Assembly: GCA_035771175.1 (NCBI GenBank)
Contig: CM069597.1
Span: 14,543,001 to 14,607,000 of the forward strand
Length of the DNA: 64,000 nucleotides
Origin: Paratinospora sagittata
Lineage: Eukaryota; Streptophyta; Magnoliopsida; Ranunculales; Menispermaceae
Reading direction: 5' to 3'
Both the position numbers and the translations under genes were made by a program. This document shows, piece by piece, positions 33,469 through 47,884 of this stretch; the first letter of the stretch is position 1; every line of letters starts with the position of its first letter. The notes under the pieces were generated by a model. It did not search any database. It worked only from the letters and a program-made list of their open reading frames with translations, and had not been told where the DNA came from.

Positions 33469-35429
33469 ACCAATCCATCAGGTTTTTTTTTCCGCCCAAC
33501 ACTTTGAGCGAGTCCCAATATCCTTCTAGGAACCCCCGGAATAGATGGAAATCCGTTCCAATATCCCGGTGAATTTTTGACCCCCAAATCTAAAATTTTG
33601 ATTTAAATAAACTAAATTCACTTAGAAAATGCTATTGAGGCAATTGCGACAATCCACAGGATTGCTTTCTCGCCTAACTCTTTGAGCGAGTCCCAATATC
33701 CCTCTAGGAACCCCCAGAATAGATGGAACTCCGTTCAAATATTCCGGTGAATTTTTTACCCCCAAACCGAAAGTTTTAGTTTAAATGAACAAAATTGACT
33801 TGAAAAACGTGTTTGAGGTAACCGTAACCAATCTATTGGTTTTTTTTTTCAACCCAACACTTTGAGCGAGTCCCAATATGAACCCTCGGAATAGATGGAA
33901 CTCTGTTCCAATATCTCGGTGATTTTTTGACCCCCAAACCGAAAGTTTTAGTTTAAATGAACTAAATTCACTTAGAAAACGCATTGGTAGCAATCGCGAC
34001 CAATCCACCGGATTGCTTTCTCGCCCAACTCTTTGAGCGAGTCCCAATGTCCTTCTAGGAACCCACGGAATAGATGGAATTCCGTTCCAATATCCCGGTG
34101 AATTTTTGACGCCCAAACGAAAGCTTTAGTTTAGATGAAAAAAATTGACTTGAAAAATGTGTTTGAGGCAACCGTGACCAATCCATAGGTTTTTTTTTTC
34201 CGCCCAACACTTTGAGCGAGTTCCAATATGAACCCCCAGAATAGATGGAACTCTGTTCAAATATCCCGGTGAATTTTTTACCCCCAAACCGAATGTTTTA
34301 GTTTAAATGATCTAAATTCACTTAGAAAACGTGTTAGAGGCAATCGCGACCAATCCACCGGATTGCTTTCTTGCCCAACTCTTTTAGCAAGTCCCAATGT
34401 CCTTCTAGGAACCCACGGAATAGATGGAACTCTGTTCCAATATCCCGGTGAATTTTTGACCCCCAAACCAAAAGTTTTAGTTTAATGAACTAAAATTGCT
34501 TAGAAAATGTGTTTGAGGCAACCATAACCAATCCACTGGGCTTTTTTTTTTTCCCAAAACACTTTGAGCGAGTCCCAATATACTCTGAGGAACCCCTAGA
34601 GTTGATGGAACCTTGTTCCGAGGTGCTGCTGAATTTTTTACCCCCGAATCGGAAGTTTAAATGAACTAATTTCACGTAGAAAACGCGTTTGAGGCAATCG
34701 CGACCAATCCACCGCTTTCTCGCCTAACTTTTTGAGCGAGTCTCAATATCCTTCTAGGAACCCACGGAATAGATGGAATTTCGTTCCAATATCCCGGTGA
34801 ATTTTTGATGCCCAAACGAAAGCTTTAGTTTAAATGAAAAAATTGGCTTGAAAAATGTGTTTGAGGCAACCGTGACCAATCCATCAGGTTTTTTTTTTCG
34901 CCCAACACTTTGAGCGAGTCCCAATATTAACCCCCAGAATAAATGGAACTCTGTTCCAATATCCCGGTGAATTTTTCACCCCCAAACCGAATGTTTTAGT
35001 TTAAATGAACTAAATTCACTTAGAAAACGTGTTAGAGGCAATTGCGACCAATCCACTGGATTGCTTTCTTGCCCAACTCTTTGAGGAAGTCCCAATATCC
35101 TTCTAGGAACCCACGGAATATATGGAACTCTGTTCCAATATCCCGGTGAATTTTTGACCCCCAAACCAAAAGTTTTAGTTTAATAAACAAAAATGGCTTA
35201 GAAAATGTGTTCGAGACAACCATAACCAATCCACTGGGCTTTTTTCTCCCCTAACACTTTGAGCGAGTCCCAATATCCTCTTAGGAACCCCTAGAGTTGA
35301 TGGAACCTCGTTTCGAAGTCCTGCTGAATTTTTGACCCACAAATCGGAAGTTTAAATGAACTAATTTCAGGAAGAAAACTCGTTTGAGGCAATCGCGACC
35401 AATCCACCACTTTCTTGCCTAACTTTTTG

Positions 35430-38330
35430 AGTGAATCCCAATATCCTTCTAGGAACCCCCGGAATAGATGGAACTCTGTTCCAATATCTTGGTGAATTTT
35501 TGACCCCCAAACCGAAAGTTTTAGTTTAAATAAAATAAATTCACTTAGAAAATGCATTTAAGGCAATCATGACCAATCCACATGATTACTTTCTCGCCCA
35601 ACTCTTTCAGCGAGTCCCAATATCCTTCTAGGAACCCCCGGAATAGATGGAACTCCGTTCCAATATCCCTGTGAATATTTGACCCTCAAACCAAAAGTTT
35701 TAGTATAATGAACTAAAATGGCTTTGAAAATGCGTTCGAGGCAACCATAACCAATCCACTGGGCTTTTTTCTCACCTAACACTTTGAGGGAGTCCCAATA
35801 TCCTCCCAGGGACCCGTAGTGTTGATGGAACCTCGTTCAGAGGTCCTGCTGAATTTTTGACCCCAAATCGAATGTTTAAATGAACTAAATTCACTTAGAA
35901 AACGCATTTGAGGCAATCACGACCAATTCATCGCTTTCTCCCAAAACTCTTTGAGCGAGTCCCAATATCCTTCTAGGAACCCCCAGAATAGATGGACTCC
36001 GTTCCAATATATTGGTGAATTTTTGACCCCCAAACCGAAAGTTTTAGTTTAAATAAACTAAATTCACTTAGAAAATGCATTTAAGGCAATCATGACCAAT
36101 CCACATGATTACTTTAGCGCCCAACTCTTTCAGCGAGTCCCAATATCCTTCTAGGAACCCCCGGAATAGATGGAGCTCCGTTCCAATATCCCTGTGAATT
36201 TTTGACCCTCAAAGCAAAAGTTTTAGTATAATGAACTAAAATGGCTTAGAAAATGAGTTCGAGGAAACCATAACCAATCCACTAGGCTTTTTTCTCATCT
36301 AACACTTTGAGCGAGTCCCAATCCTCCCAGGCAGCAGTAGAGTTGATGGAACCTCGTTCAAAGGTCCTGCTGAATTTTTGACCCCAAATCGAATGATTAA
36401 ATGAACTAAAATTCACTTAGAAAACGCGTTTGAGGCAATCGCGACTAATTCACCGCTTTCTCCCCTAACTCTTTGAGCGAGTCCCAATGTCCTTCTAGGA
36501 ACCCCCAGAATAGATGGAACTCCGTTCCAATATATTGGTGAATTTTTGACCCCCAAACTGAAAGTTTTAGTTTAAATAAACTAAATTCACTTAGAAAATG
36601 CATTTAAGGCAATCATGACCAATCCACATGATTACTTTAGCGCCCAACTCTTTCAGCGAGTCCCAATATCCTTCTAGGAACCCCCGGAATAGATGGAACT
36701 CCGTTCCAATATCCCTGTGAATTTTTGACCCTCAAACCAAAAGTTTTGTATAATGAACTAAAATGGCTTAGAAAATGAGTTCGAGGAAACCATAACCAAT
36801 CCACTAGGCTTTTTTCTCACCTAACACTTTGAGCGAGTCCCAATCCTCCCAGGCAGCAGTAGAGTTGATGGAACCTCGTTCAAAGGTCCTGCTGAATTTT
36901 TGACCCCAAATCGAATGTTTAAATGAACTAAATTCACTTAGAAAACGCGTTTGAGGCAATCACGAGCAATTCACCGCTTTCTCGCCTAACTCTTTCAGTG
37001 AGTCCAAATATCCTTCTAGGAACCCACAGAATAGTTGGAACTCCATTCAAATATCTTGGTGAATTTTTGACCCCCAAACCGATAGTTTTAGTTCAAATAA
37101 ACTAAATTCACTTAGAAAATGTGTTAGAGGCAATCGCGACTAATCCACATGATTACTTTCTCGCCCAACTCTTTGAGCGAGTCCCAATTTCCTTCTAAGA
37201 ACCCCCGAAATAGATGGAACTCCGTTCCAACATCCCAGTGAAATTTTTTACCCCCAAACCAAAAATTTTAATTTAATGAACTAAAATGGCTTAGAAAATG
37301 CATTCAAGGCAACCATAACCAATCCAATGCACTTTTTTCCCACCTAACACTTTGTACGAGTCCCAATATCCTCCCAGGAACCCGTAGAGTTGATGGAACT
37401 TTGTTCCGAGGTCCTGCTGAATTTTTCACCAGAAATCGGAAGTTTAAATGAACTAAATTCACATAGAAAACGCGATTGAGGCAATCGCGACCAATCCGCT
37501 TTCTCGCCTAACTCTTTGAGTGAGTCCAAATATCCTTCTAGGAACCCACGGAATAGATGGAACTCCGTTCAAATATCTTGGTGAATTTTTGACCCCCAAA
37601 CCGAAAGTTTTAGTTTAAATAAACTAAATTCACTTAGAAAATGCGTTTGAGGTAATCGCGACTAATCCACATGATTACTTTCTCGCCCAACTCTTTCAGC
37701 GAGTCCCAATATCCTTCGAGGAACCCCCGGAATAGATGGAACTCCTTTCCAATATCGCTGTGAATTTTTGACCCTCAAACCAAAAGTTTTAGTTTAACAA
37801 ACTAAAATGGCTTAGAAAATGCGTTCGAGGCAACCATAACCAATCCACTGGTCTTTTTTCTCACCTAACCCTCTGAGCGAGTCCCAATACCCTCCCAGGA
37901 TCCCGTAGAGTTGATGGAACCTCGTTCAAGGTCCTACTGAATTTTTGACCCCAAATCAAAAGTTTAAATGAACTAAATTCACTTAGAAAACGCGTTGGAG
38001 GCAATCGCGACCAATTCTCCGCTTTCTCGCCTAACTCTTTGAACGAGTCCCAATATCCTTCTAGGAACCCCCGGAGTAGATAGAACTCGTTCCAATATCT
38101 TGGTGAATTTTTGACCCCTAAACCGAAAGTTTTAGTTTAAATAAAATAAATTCATTTAGAAAATGCGTTTAGGGCAATCGCGACCAATCCACATGATAAC
38201 TTTCTCGCCAAACTCTTTGAGTGAGTTCCAATATCCTTCTCGTAACACCCGGAATAGATTTCCCCGTTCCAATATCCCTGTGGATTTTTGACCCTCAAAC
38301 CAAAAGTTTTAGTTTAATGAACTAAAATGG
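35430..38330 (+). repeat. Higher-order repeat of three monomers (about 522 bp)
   Basis: CCACATGATTAC or CCACATGATAAC recurs at 35578, 36101, 36624, 37145, 37667 and 38189: spacings 523, 523, 521, 522 and 522 bp. Within it one monomer carries CCCTGTGAATTTTTGACCCTC and one carries the short AGTTGATGGAACCTCG type. Copies at 36101 and 36624 share private variants (TTAGCGCC, CAGGCAGCAGTAGAG), so they are the latest duplication. It fades at about 38700 and traces reappear at 40110 and 40632 (again 522 bp apart). Confidence 0.88.
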
Positions 38331-41300
38331 CTTAGAAAATGCGTTCGAGGCAACCATAACCAATCCACTAGGCTTTTTTCTCACCTAGCACTTTGAGAGA
38401 GTCCCAATATCCTCCCAGGAACCCGTAGAGTTGATGGACCTCGTTCCGAGGTCCTGCGGAATTTTTGACCCCAAATCGAAAGTTTAAATGAACTAAATTC
38501 ACTTAGAAAACGCGTTTGAGGCAATCGCGACGTATCCATATCTTTCTCGCCTAACAGATTGAGCGAGTCCCAATATCCTCCCAGGAACCTCCAGTGTTGA
38601 TGGAACCTTGTTCCGAGGTCCTGCTGAATTTTTGACCCCCAAATCAGAAGTTTAAATGAACTAAATTCACTTAGGAAATGCGTTTGAGGCAACTACAACC
38701 AATCCACTAGTTTTTATTTCCCCCCAACACTTAGAACGAGCCCCAATATCCTCCCAAGAACCTCCAGATTTGATTGAACGTCGTTTCGAGGTCCTGGTGA
38801 ATTTTTGACCGCCAAATCGAAAGTTTAAGTGAACTAAATTCACCTAGAAAACATGTTAGGGCAATCGCAACCAATCCGCTGGATTGCTCTCTCGCCCGAC
38901 TCTTTCAGCGAGTCCCAATATCCGTCCAAGAACCCCTAAAATAGATGGAACTTCGTTCCACTATCCTGGTAAATTTTTGACCCCCGAACCCAAAGTTTTA
39001 GTTTAATGATCTAAAATGGATTAGAAAATGTGTTTGAGGCAATAACAACCAATCCACTGGGCTTTTTTCTCCCCTAACACTTTGAGCAAGTCCCAATATC
39101 CTTCCAGGAACCCCCAAAGTTTATGGAACCTCTTTCCGAGGCCCTGCAGAATTTTTGACCCCCAAATCGGAAGTTTAAATGAACTAAATTCAATTAGAAA
39201 ACGCGTTTTAGGCAATCACAACCAATCCACCAGATTGCTTTCTCGCCCAACAGTTTCAACGAGTCCCAATATCCTTCTGGGAACCCCCGGAACAGATGGA
39301 ATCAATTCCAATATCCCATTGAGTTTTTGACCCCCAAATCTAAAATTCTTGTTTAAGTGAACTAAATTCACTTAGAAAATGGGTTTGAGGCAATCGCGAC
39401 CAATCCACCGGATTCCTTTCTCACTTAACTCTTTGAGCGAGTCCCAATATCCCTCTAGGGAATCCCTGGAATAGATGGAACTTCGTTCTAATATCCCGGT
39501 AAATTTTCGGCCCCCAAACTAAAGTTTTAGTTTAAAGGAACGAAATTGATTTGAAAAACGTGTTTGACGCAACCGTGACCAATCCATTGGTTTTTTTTTC
39601 TGCACAACACTCTGAGCAAGTCTCAATATCCTTATAGGAACCCCCGGAATAGATGGAACCCCGTTCCTATACCCCGGTGAATTTTTTACCCCCAAACCAA
39701 TAGTTTTAGTTTGATGAACTAAAATGGCTTAGAAAATGTGTTTGAGGCAACCATAACCAATCCACTGGGCTTTGTTTTTCCCCTAACACTTTGAGCGAGT
39801 CCCAATATACTCCGAGGAACCCCTAGAGTTGATAGAACCTCATTCCGAGGTCCTGCTGAACTTTTTACCCCCAAATCGGAAGTTTAAATGAACTAATTTC
39901 ACGTAGAAAACGCGTTTGAGGCAATCGCGACCAATCCACCGCTTTCTCGCCTAACTCTTTGGGCGAGTCCCAATATCCTTCTGGGAACCGCCGGAATAGA
40001 TGGAACTCCGTTCCAATATCTTGTTGAATTTTTGACCCCCAAACCGAATGTTTTAGTTTCAATAAAATAAATTCACTTAGAAAATGCATTTAAGGCAATC
40101 GCGACCAATCCACATGATTACTTTCTCGCCCAACTCTTTGAGCGAATTCCAATATCCTTTTAGCAACTCCCGGAATAGATGGAACCCCATTCCAATATCC
40201 CTGTGAGTTTTTGACCCTCAAACCAAAAGTTTTAGTTTAATGAACTAAAATGGCTTAGAAAATGCGTTCGAGGCAACCATAACCAATCCACTAGGATTTT
40301 TTCTCACCTAACACTTTGAGCGAGTCCCAATATCCTAGCAGGAACCCAGTAGAGTTGATGGAACCTCGTTCCGAGGTCCTGCAGAATTTTTGACCCCAGA
40401 TCGAAAGTTTAAATGAAGTAAATTCACTAAGAAAACGCGTACGAGGCAATCACGACCAATCCACCATTTCTCGCCTAATGTTTTGAGCGAGTCCCACTAT
40501 CCTTCTAGGAACCCCCGGAATAGATGGAACTCCGTTCCAATATCTTGATGAATTTTTGACCCCAAACCGAAAGTTTTAGTTTAAATAAAATAAATTCACT
40601 TAGAAAATGCATTTAAGGAAATCATGACCAATCCACATGATTACTTTCTCGCCCAACTCTTTCAGCGAATCCCAATATCCTTCTAGGAACCTCCGGAATA
40701 GATGGACCTCCGTTCCAATATCCCTGTGAATTTTTGACCCTCAAACGAAAAGTTTTAGTATAATGAACTAAAATGGCTTGGAAAATGCGTTCGAGGCAAC
40801 CATAACCAATCCACTGGGCATTTTTCTCACCTAACACTTTGAGAGAGTCCCAATATCCTTCTAGGAATCTCCGAAATAGATGGAACTCTATTCCAATATC
40901 CCGGTGAATTTTTGACCCCCAAACCAAAAATTTTAGTTTAATGAACTAAAATGGCTTAGAAAATGCGTTTGAGGAAACCATAACCAATCCACTGGGCATT
41001 TTTCACCCCTAACACATTGAACGAGTCCCAATATCCTCCCAGGAACCCCCCCAGAGTTGATGGAACCTCGTTCTGAGGTCCTGCTGAATTGTTGACCCCA
41101 AATCGAAAGTTAAAATAAACTAAAATCACTTAAAAAATGCGTTTGAGGCAACCATAACCAATCCACTAGTTTTTTTCCCCCCCAATGCTTTGAGCGAGTC
41201 CCAATATCCTCCTAGAGACCCCCAGAGTCTATGGACCCTCGTTCCGAGGTCTTGCTGAATTTTTGACCCCCAAATCAGAAGTTTAAATGAACTAAATTCA

Positions 41301-42199
41301 CTTAGAAAATGCGTTTGAGGCAATCGCGACCAATCCACCGGATTGCTTTCTCGCCCAACTCTTTCAACGAGTGTCAGTATCCTTTTAGGAACCCCCGGAA
41401 TAGATGGAGCTCCGTTCCAATATCCTGGTGAATTTTTGACCACCAAATCTAAATTTGCTTTAAATGAACTAAATTCACTTAGAAAATGTGTTTGAGGCAA
41501 TCGCGACCAATCCACCGGATTGCTTTTTCGCCCAACTCTTTCAGCGAGTTTCAATATCCTTTTAGGAACCCCCAGAATAGATGGAGCACCGTTCCATTAT
41601 CCTGGTGAATTTTTGACCACCAAATCTAAAATTTTGGTTTAAATGAACTAAATTCTCTTAGAAAATGTGTTTGAGGCAATCGCGACCAATCCACCAGATT
41701 GCTTTTTCGCCCAACTCTTTGAGCGAGTCCCAATATCCTTCTAGGAACCCCCAGAATAGATGGAACTCGATTCCAATATCCCGATGAATTTTTGACCCCC
41801 AAACCAAAAGATTTAGTTTAATGAACTAAAATGGCTTAGAAAATACGTTTAAGGCAACCATAAACAATCCGCTGGGCTTTTTTCTCCCCTAACACTTTGA
41901 GCGAGTCCCAATATCCTCCCAGGAACCCCCCAGAGTTGACGGAACCTCGTTCTGAGGCCCTGCTGATTTTTGACCCCCAAATCGGAAGTTTAATGAACTA
42001 AATTCACGTAGAAAATGTGTTTGAGGCAATCGCGACCAATCCAACTCTTTAAGCGAATGCCAATATCCTTATAGGAACCCCCAGAATAGAGGGAACTCCG
42101 TTCCAATATCCAGGTAAATTTTTCACCCCCAAACCGAAAGGTTTAGTTTAATTAAACGAAATTGACTAGAAAAACGTGTTTGAGGCAACCGTGACCATT

Positions 42200-43250
42200 C
42201 CACCGGATTGCTTTCTCGCCCAACTCTTTGAGCGAGTCCCAATATCCTTCCAGGATCCCCAGGAATAGATGGAACTCCGTTCCAATATCTCGGTGAATTT
42301 TTGACCCCAAAACGGAAAGCTTTAGTTTAATTGAACAAATTTGACTTCAAAAAGTGTTTGAGGAGATCGTGACCAATCCATCGTGTTTTTTTTTTCGCCC
42401 AATACTTTCAGAGAGTCCCAATATCCTTCTACGAACCTCCGATATAGATGGAACTCTATTCCAATATCCCGGTGAATTTTTGACCCCCAAACGAAAAATT
42501 TTAGTTTAATGAACAAAAATGGCTTAGAAAATGCATTTGAGGAAACATTAACCAATCCTTTGGGCATTTTTCACCCCTAACACATTAAACGAGTCCCAAT
42601 ATCCTTCTAGGAATCCCCCAGAGTTTATGGAACCTCGTTCTGAGGTCCTGTTGAATTTTTGACCCCCAAATCGGAAGTTTAAATGAACTAAATTCACATA
42701 GAAAATGCGTTTAAGGCAATCGCGACCAATCCACCGGATTGCTTTCTTGCCCAACTCTTTCAGCGAGTCTCAATATCCTTTTAGGAACCCCCGGAATAGA
42801 TGGAGCTCCGTTCCAATATCCCGGTGAATTTTTGACCCCCAATTCTAAAATTTTGGTTTAAATGAACTAAATTCACTTAGAAAATGTGCTTGAGGCAATC
42901 GCGACCAATCCACCGGATTGCTTTTTCGCCCAACTCTTTGAGCGAGTCCCAATATCCTTCTTGGAATCCCCAGGAATAGATAGAACTCCGTTCCAATATC
43001 TCGGTGAATTTTTTGCCCCCAAACCGAAAGTTTTAGTATAATTGACCCAAATTGGCTTCAAAAGCGTGTTTGAGGCAACCGTGACCAATACATTAGGTTT
43101 ATTTTTTCCGTCCAACCATAGCCAATCCACTTTTTTTTTTCCACCGACACTTTGAGCGAGCCCCAATATCCTCCCAAGAACCTCCATATTTGATTGAACT
43201 CCGTTTCGAGGTCCTAGTGAATTTTTGACGTCTAAATCAGAAGTTTAAAT
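42200..43250 (+). repeat. Segmental duplication within the array, copy 1
   Basis: Matches 45775-46825 at an offset of about 3.57 kb (anchors AGGAGATCG at 42361 and AGGAGATTG at 45933; ATTGAMCCAAATTGGCTTC at 43041 and 46615). The block includes an unusual chimeric monomer (CCGTCCAACCATAGCCAATCC near 43110) where about one monomer has been lost. Confidence 0.8.
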
Positions 43251-45774
43251 AAACTAAATTCACTTAGAAAATGCGTTTGAGGCAATCACGACCAATCCAC
43301 CATATTGCTTTCTTGCCCAACTCTTTCATCGAGTCCCAATATCCTTCTAGGAACCCAGAAATAGATGTAACTCTGTTCCAATACCCCGGTGAGTTTTTGA
43401 CCCCCAAATCGAAAGTTTTAGTTTAATGCACTAAAATGGCTTAAAGAATGCGTTCGAGCCAACCATAACCAATCCACTGGGCCTTTTACTCTCTTAATAC
43501 ATTGAGCGAGTCCGAATATCCTCCCAGGAACCCCATAAATGATGGAACCTCATTCCGAGGTCCTGCTGAATTTTTGACCCCCAAATCGAAAGTTTAAATG
43601 AACTAAATTCACTTAGAAAACGCGTTTGAGGCAATCACGACCAATCCACCAAATTTCTTTCTCGCCCAACTCTTTCAGCGAGTCCCAATATCATTTTAGG
43701 AACCCCCGGAATAGATGGAACTCCGTTCCAATATCCCGGTGAATTTTTGACCCCCAAATCTAAAATTTTGGTTTAAATGAACTAAATTTACGTAGAAAAT
43801 GCGTTTGAGGCAATCGCGACCAATCCACCGGATTGCTTTCTCGCCCAACTCTTTCAGCGAGTGTCAATATCCTTTTAGGAACCCCCGGAATAGATGGAGC
43901 TCCGTTCCAATATCCTGGTGAATTTTTGACCACCAAATCTAAAATTTTGCTTTAAATGAACTAAATTCACTTAGAAAATGTGTTTGAGGCAATCGCGACC
44001 AATCCACCGGATTGCTTTTTCGCCCAACTCTTTCAACGAGTTTCAATATCCTTTTAGGAACCCCCAGAATAGATGGAGCTCCGTTCCAATATCCTGGTGA
44101 ATTTTTGACCACCAAAATCTAAAATTTTGGTTTAAATGAACTAAATTCACTTAGAAAATGTGTTTGAGGCAATCGCGACCAATCCACCGGATTGCTTTTT
44201 CGCCCAACTCTTTCAGCGAGTTTCAATATCGTTTTAGGAACCCCCAGAATATATGGAGCTCCATTCCAATATCCTGGTGAATTTTTGACCACCAAATCTA
44301 AAATTTTGGTTTAAATGAACAAAATTCACTTAGAAAATGCGTTTGAGGCAATCGCGACCGATCCACCGGATTGCTTTCTCGCCCAACTCTTTCAGCGAGT
44401 CCCAATATCATTCCAGGAACCCCAAGAATAGGTGGAACTCCGTTCCAATATCTCGGTGTATTTTTTACCCCGAAACCGAAAGTTTTAGTTTAATTGAACA
44501 AAATTGCATTGCAAAACGCGTTTAAGGCAACCGTGACAAATCCATCATGTTTTTTGTTTCCGCCCAACACTTTGAGAGAGTCCCAATATCCTTCTTGGAA
44601 CCCCCGGAATAGAAGGAACTCTGTTCCAATATCCCGGTAAATTTTTTACCCCTAAACCAAAAGTTTTGGTTTAATGAACTAAAATGGTTTAGAAAATGCG
44701 TTTGAGGAAACCATAACCAATCCATTGGACTTTTTTTCCCTAACACGTTGAGTGAGTCCCAATATCCTCCTAAGAACTCCCCAGAGTTGATGGAACCTCG
44801 TTTCGAGGTCCTGCTAAATTTTTGACCCCTAAATCGAAAGTTTAAATGAACTACATTCACTTAGAAAATGCGTTTGAGGCAACCATAACCAATCCACTAG
44901 TTTTTTTCCCCAACACATTGAGCATGCCCCAATATCCTCCCAAGAACCTCCAGATTTCATTGAACCTCATTTCGAGGTCCAAGTGAAGTTTTTACCCCCA
45001 AATCGAAAGCTTGAAAGAACTAAATTCACTTAGAACACGTGTTTGAGGCAATCAAGACCAATCGACCGGATTACTGTCTCGCCCAACTCTTTCAGCGAGT
45101 CCCAATATCCTCCTTTGAACCCTCAGAATAGATGGAAGTCCGTTCGAATATCCCGTGAATTTTTGACCCCCAAACCGAAAGTTTTAGTTTGAATGAACAA
45201 AATTGACTTGAAAAATGTGTAAGAGGCAATCGTGACCAATCCATTGGTTTTTTTTTTTCTGCCCAACACTTTGAGCGAGTCCCGATATCCTTCTAGGAAC
45301 CCCCGTAATAGAAGGAACTCTGTTCCAAAATCCCGGTGAATTTTTGACGCTAAACCAAAAGTTTTGGTTTAATGAACTAAAATGGCTTAAAAAATATGTT
45401 TGAGGAAACCATAACCAATCCACTGGGCTTTTTTCTCCCCTAACCCTTTGAGCGAGTCCCAATATCCTCCCAGGAACCCCCAGAGTTGATGAAACCTCGT
45501 TCTGAAGTCCTGCTGAATTTTTGACCCCCAAATCGGAAGCTTAAATGAACTAAATTCACTAAGAAAACGCGTTTGAGGCAATCGCGACCAATCCACCGGA
45601 TTGCTTTCTCGCCCAAGTCTTTCAGCGAGTCCCAATATCATTCGAGGAACCCCCAGAATAGATGGAACTCTGTTGCAATATCTCTGTGAGTTTTTGATCC
45701 CCAAATCTAAAATTTTGGTTTAAATGAGCTAAATTTACTTAGAAAATGTGTTTGAGGCAATTGCGACCAATCCA

Positions 45775-46825
45775 CAGTATTGCTTTCTCGCCCAACTCTT
45801 TGAGCGAGTCCCAATATCCTTCCAGGAACCCCAGGAATAAATGGAACTCCGTTCCAATATCCCGGTGAATTTTTGACCCCAAAACCGAAAGTTTTAGTTT
45901 AATTGAACAAAATTGACTTCGAAATGTGTTTGAGGAGATTGTGACCAATCCATCGTGTTTTTTTTTTCGCCCAATACTTTCAGAGAGTCCCAATATCCTT
46001 CTAGGAACCTCCGGAATAGATGGAACTCTATTCCAATATCCCAGTGAATTTTTGACCCCCAAACCAAAAATTTTAGTTTAATGAACTAAAATGGCTTAGA
46101 AAATGCGTTTGAGGAAACCATAACCAATCCACTGGGCATTTCTCACCCCTAACACATTGAACGAGTCCCAATATCCTCCTAGGAACCCCCCCATAGTTGA
46201 TGGAACCTTGTTCCGAGGTCCTATTGAATTTTTGACCCCCAAATCGGAAGTTTAAATGAACTAAATTCACTTAGAAAATGCGTTTGAGGCAATCGCGACC
46301 AATCCACCGTATTTCTTTCTCGCCCAACTCTTTCAGCAAGTCTCAATATCCTTTTAGGAACCCCCGGAATAGATGGAGCTCCCTTCCAATATCCCGGTGA
46401 ATTTTTGACCCCCAAATCTAAAATTTTGTTTTAAATAAACTAAATTCACATAGAAAATGTGTTTGAGGCAATCGCGACCAATCTACCGGATTGCTTTTTC
46501 GCCCAACTCTTTGAGTGAGTCCCAATATCCTTCTAGGAACCCCCCAGGAATAGATAGAACTCTGTTCCAATATCTCGGTGAATTTTTTGCCCCCAAACCG
46601 AAAGTTTTAGTATAATTGAACCAAATTGGCTTCCAAAGCGTGTTTGAGGCAACCGTGACCAATACATCAGGTTTTTTTTTTTCGTCCAACCATAGCCAAA
46701 TCCACTTGTTTTTTCTTCCACCGACACTTTGAGCGAGCCCCAATATCCTCCCAAGAACCTCCATATTTGATTGAACTCCGTTTCGAGGTCCTAGTGAATT
46801 TTTGACGTCTAACTCAGAAGTTTAA
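45775..46825 (+). repeat. Segmental duplication within the array, copy 2
   Basis: Second copy of the block at 42200-43250, including the same chimeric monomer fusion near 46690 and the private GACGTCTAA variant near 46805. The fusion must predate the duplication. Confidence 0.8.
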
Positions 46826-47784
46826 ATGAACTAAATTCACTTAAAAAATGTGTTTGAGGCAATCGCGACCAATCCACCGTTTGCTTTCTCGCCCAACTCT
46901 TTCAGCGAGTCCCAGTAACCTTCTAGGAACCCCCGGAATAGATGGAGCTCCATTCCAATATCCTGGTGAATTTTTGACCACCAAATCTAAAGTTTTTGTT
47001 TAAATGAACTAAATTTACTTAGAAAATGTGTTTGAGGCAATCGCGACCAATCCACCGGATTGCTTTTTTCGCCCAACTCTTTCAGCGAGTCTCAATATCC
47101 TTTTAGGAACCCCCGGAATAGATGGAGCTCCGTTCCAATATCCTGGTGAATTTTTGACCACCAAATCTAAAATTTTGGTTTAAATGAACTAAATTCACTT
47201 AAAAAATGTGTTTGAGGCAATCGCGACCAATCCACCGGATTGCGTTTTCGCCCAACTCTTTGAGCGAGTCTCAATATCCTTTTTGGAACCCCCGGAATAG
47301 ATGGACCTCCGTTCCAATATCCTGGTGAATTTTGGACCACCAAATCTAAAATTTTGGTTTAAATGAACTAAATTCACTTAGAAAATGTGTTTGAGGCAAT
47401 CGCGACCAATCCACCGGATTGCTTTTTCGCCCAACTCTTTGAGCGAGTCCCAATATCCTTCTAGGAACCCCCAGAATAGATGGAACTCGGTTCCAATATC
47501 CCGATGAATTTTTGACCCCCAAACCAAAAGATTTAGTTTAATGAACTAAAATGGCTTAGAAAATACGTTTAAGGAAACCATAAACAATCCACTGGGCTTT
47601 TTTTCTCCCTAAACACTTTGAGCGAGTCCCAATATCCTCCCAGGAATCCCCAGAGTTGACGGAACCTCGTTCTGAGGCCCTGCTGAATTTTGGACCCCCA
47701 AATCGAAAGTTTAAATGAACTAAATTCACTAAGAAAACGCGTTTGAGGCAATCGCGACCAATCCACCGGATTGCTTTCTCGCCT

Positions 47785-47884
47785 NNNNNNNNNNNNNNNN
47801 NNNNNNNNNNNNNNNNNNNNNNNNNNNNNNNNNNNNNNNNNNNNNNNNNNNNNNNNNNNNNNNNNNNNNNNNNNNNNNNNNNNN
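47785..47884. other. Assembly gap (100 N)
   Basis: Exactly 100 N inside the satellite, the usual placeholder for a gap of unknown size. Monomer phase across it cannot be judged. Confidence 0.97.
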
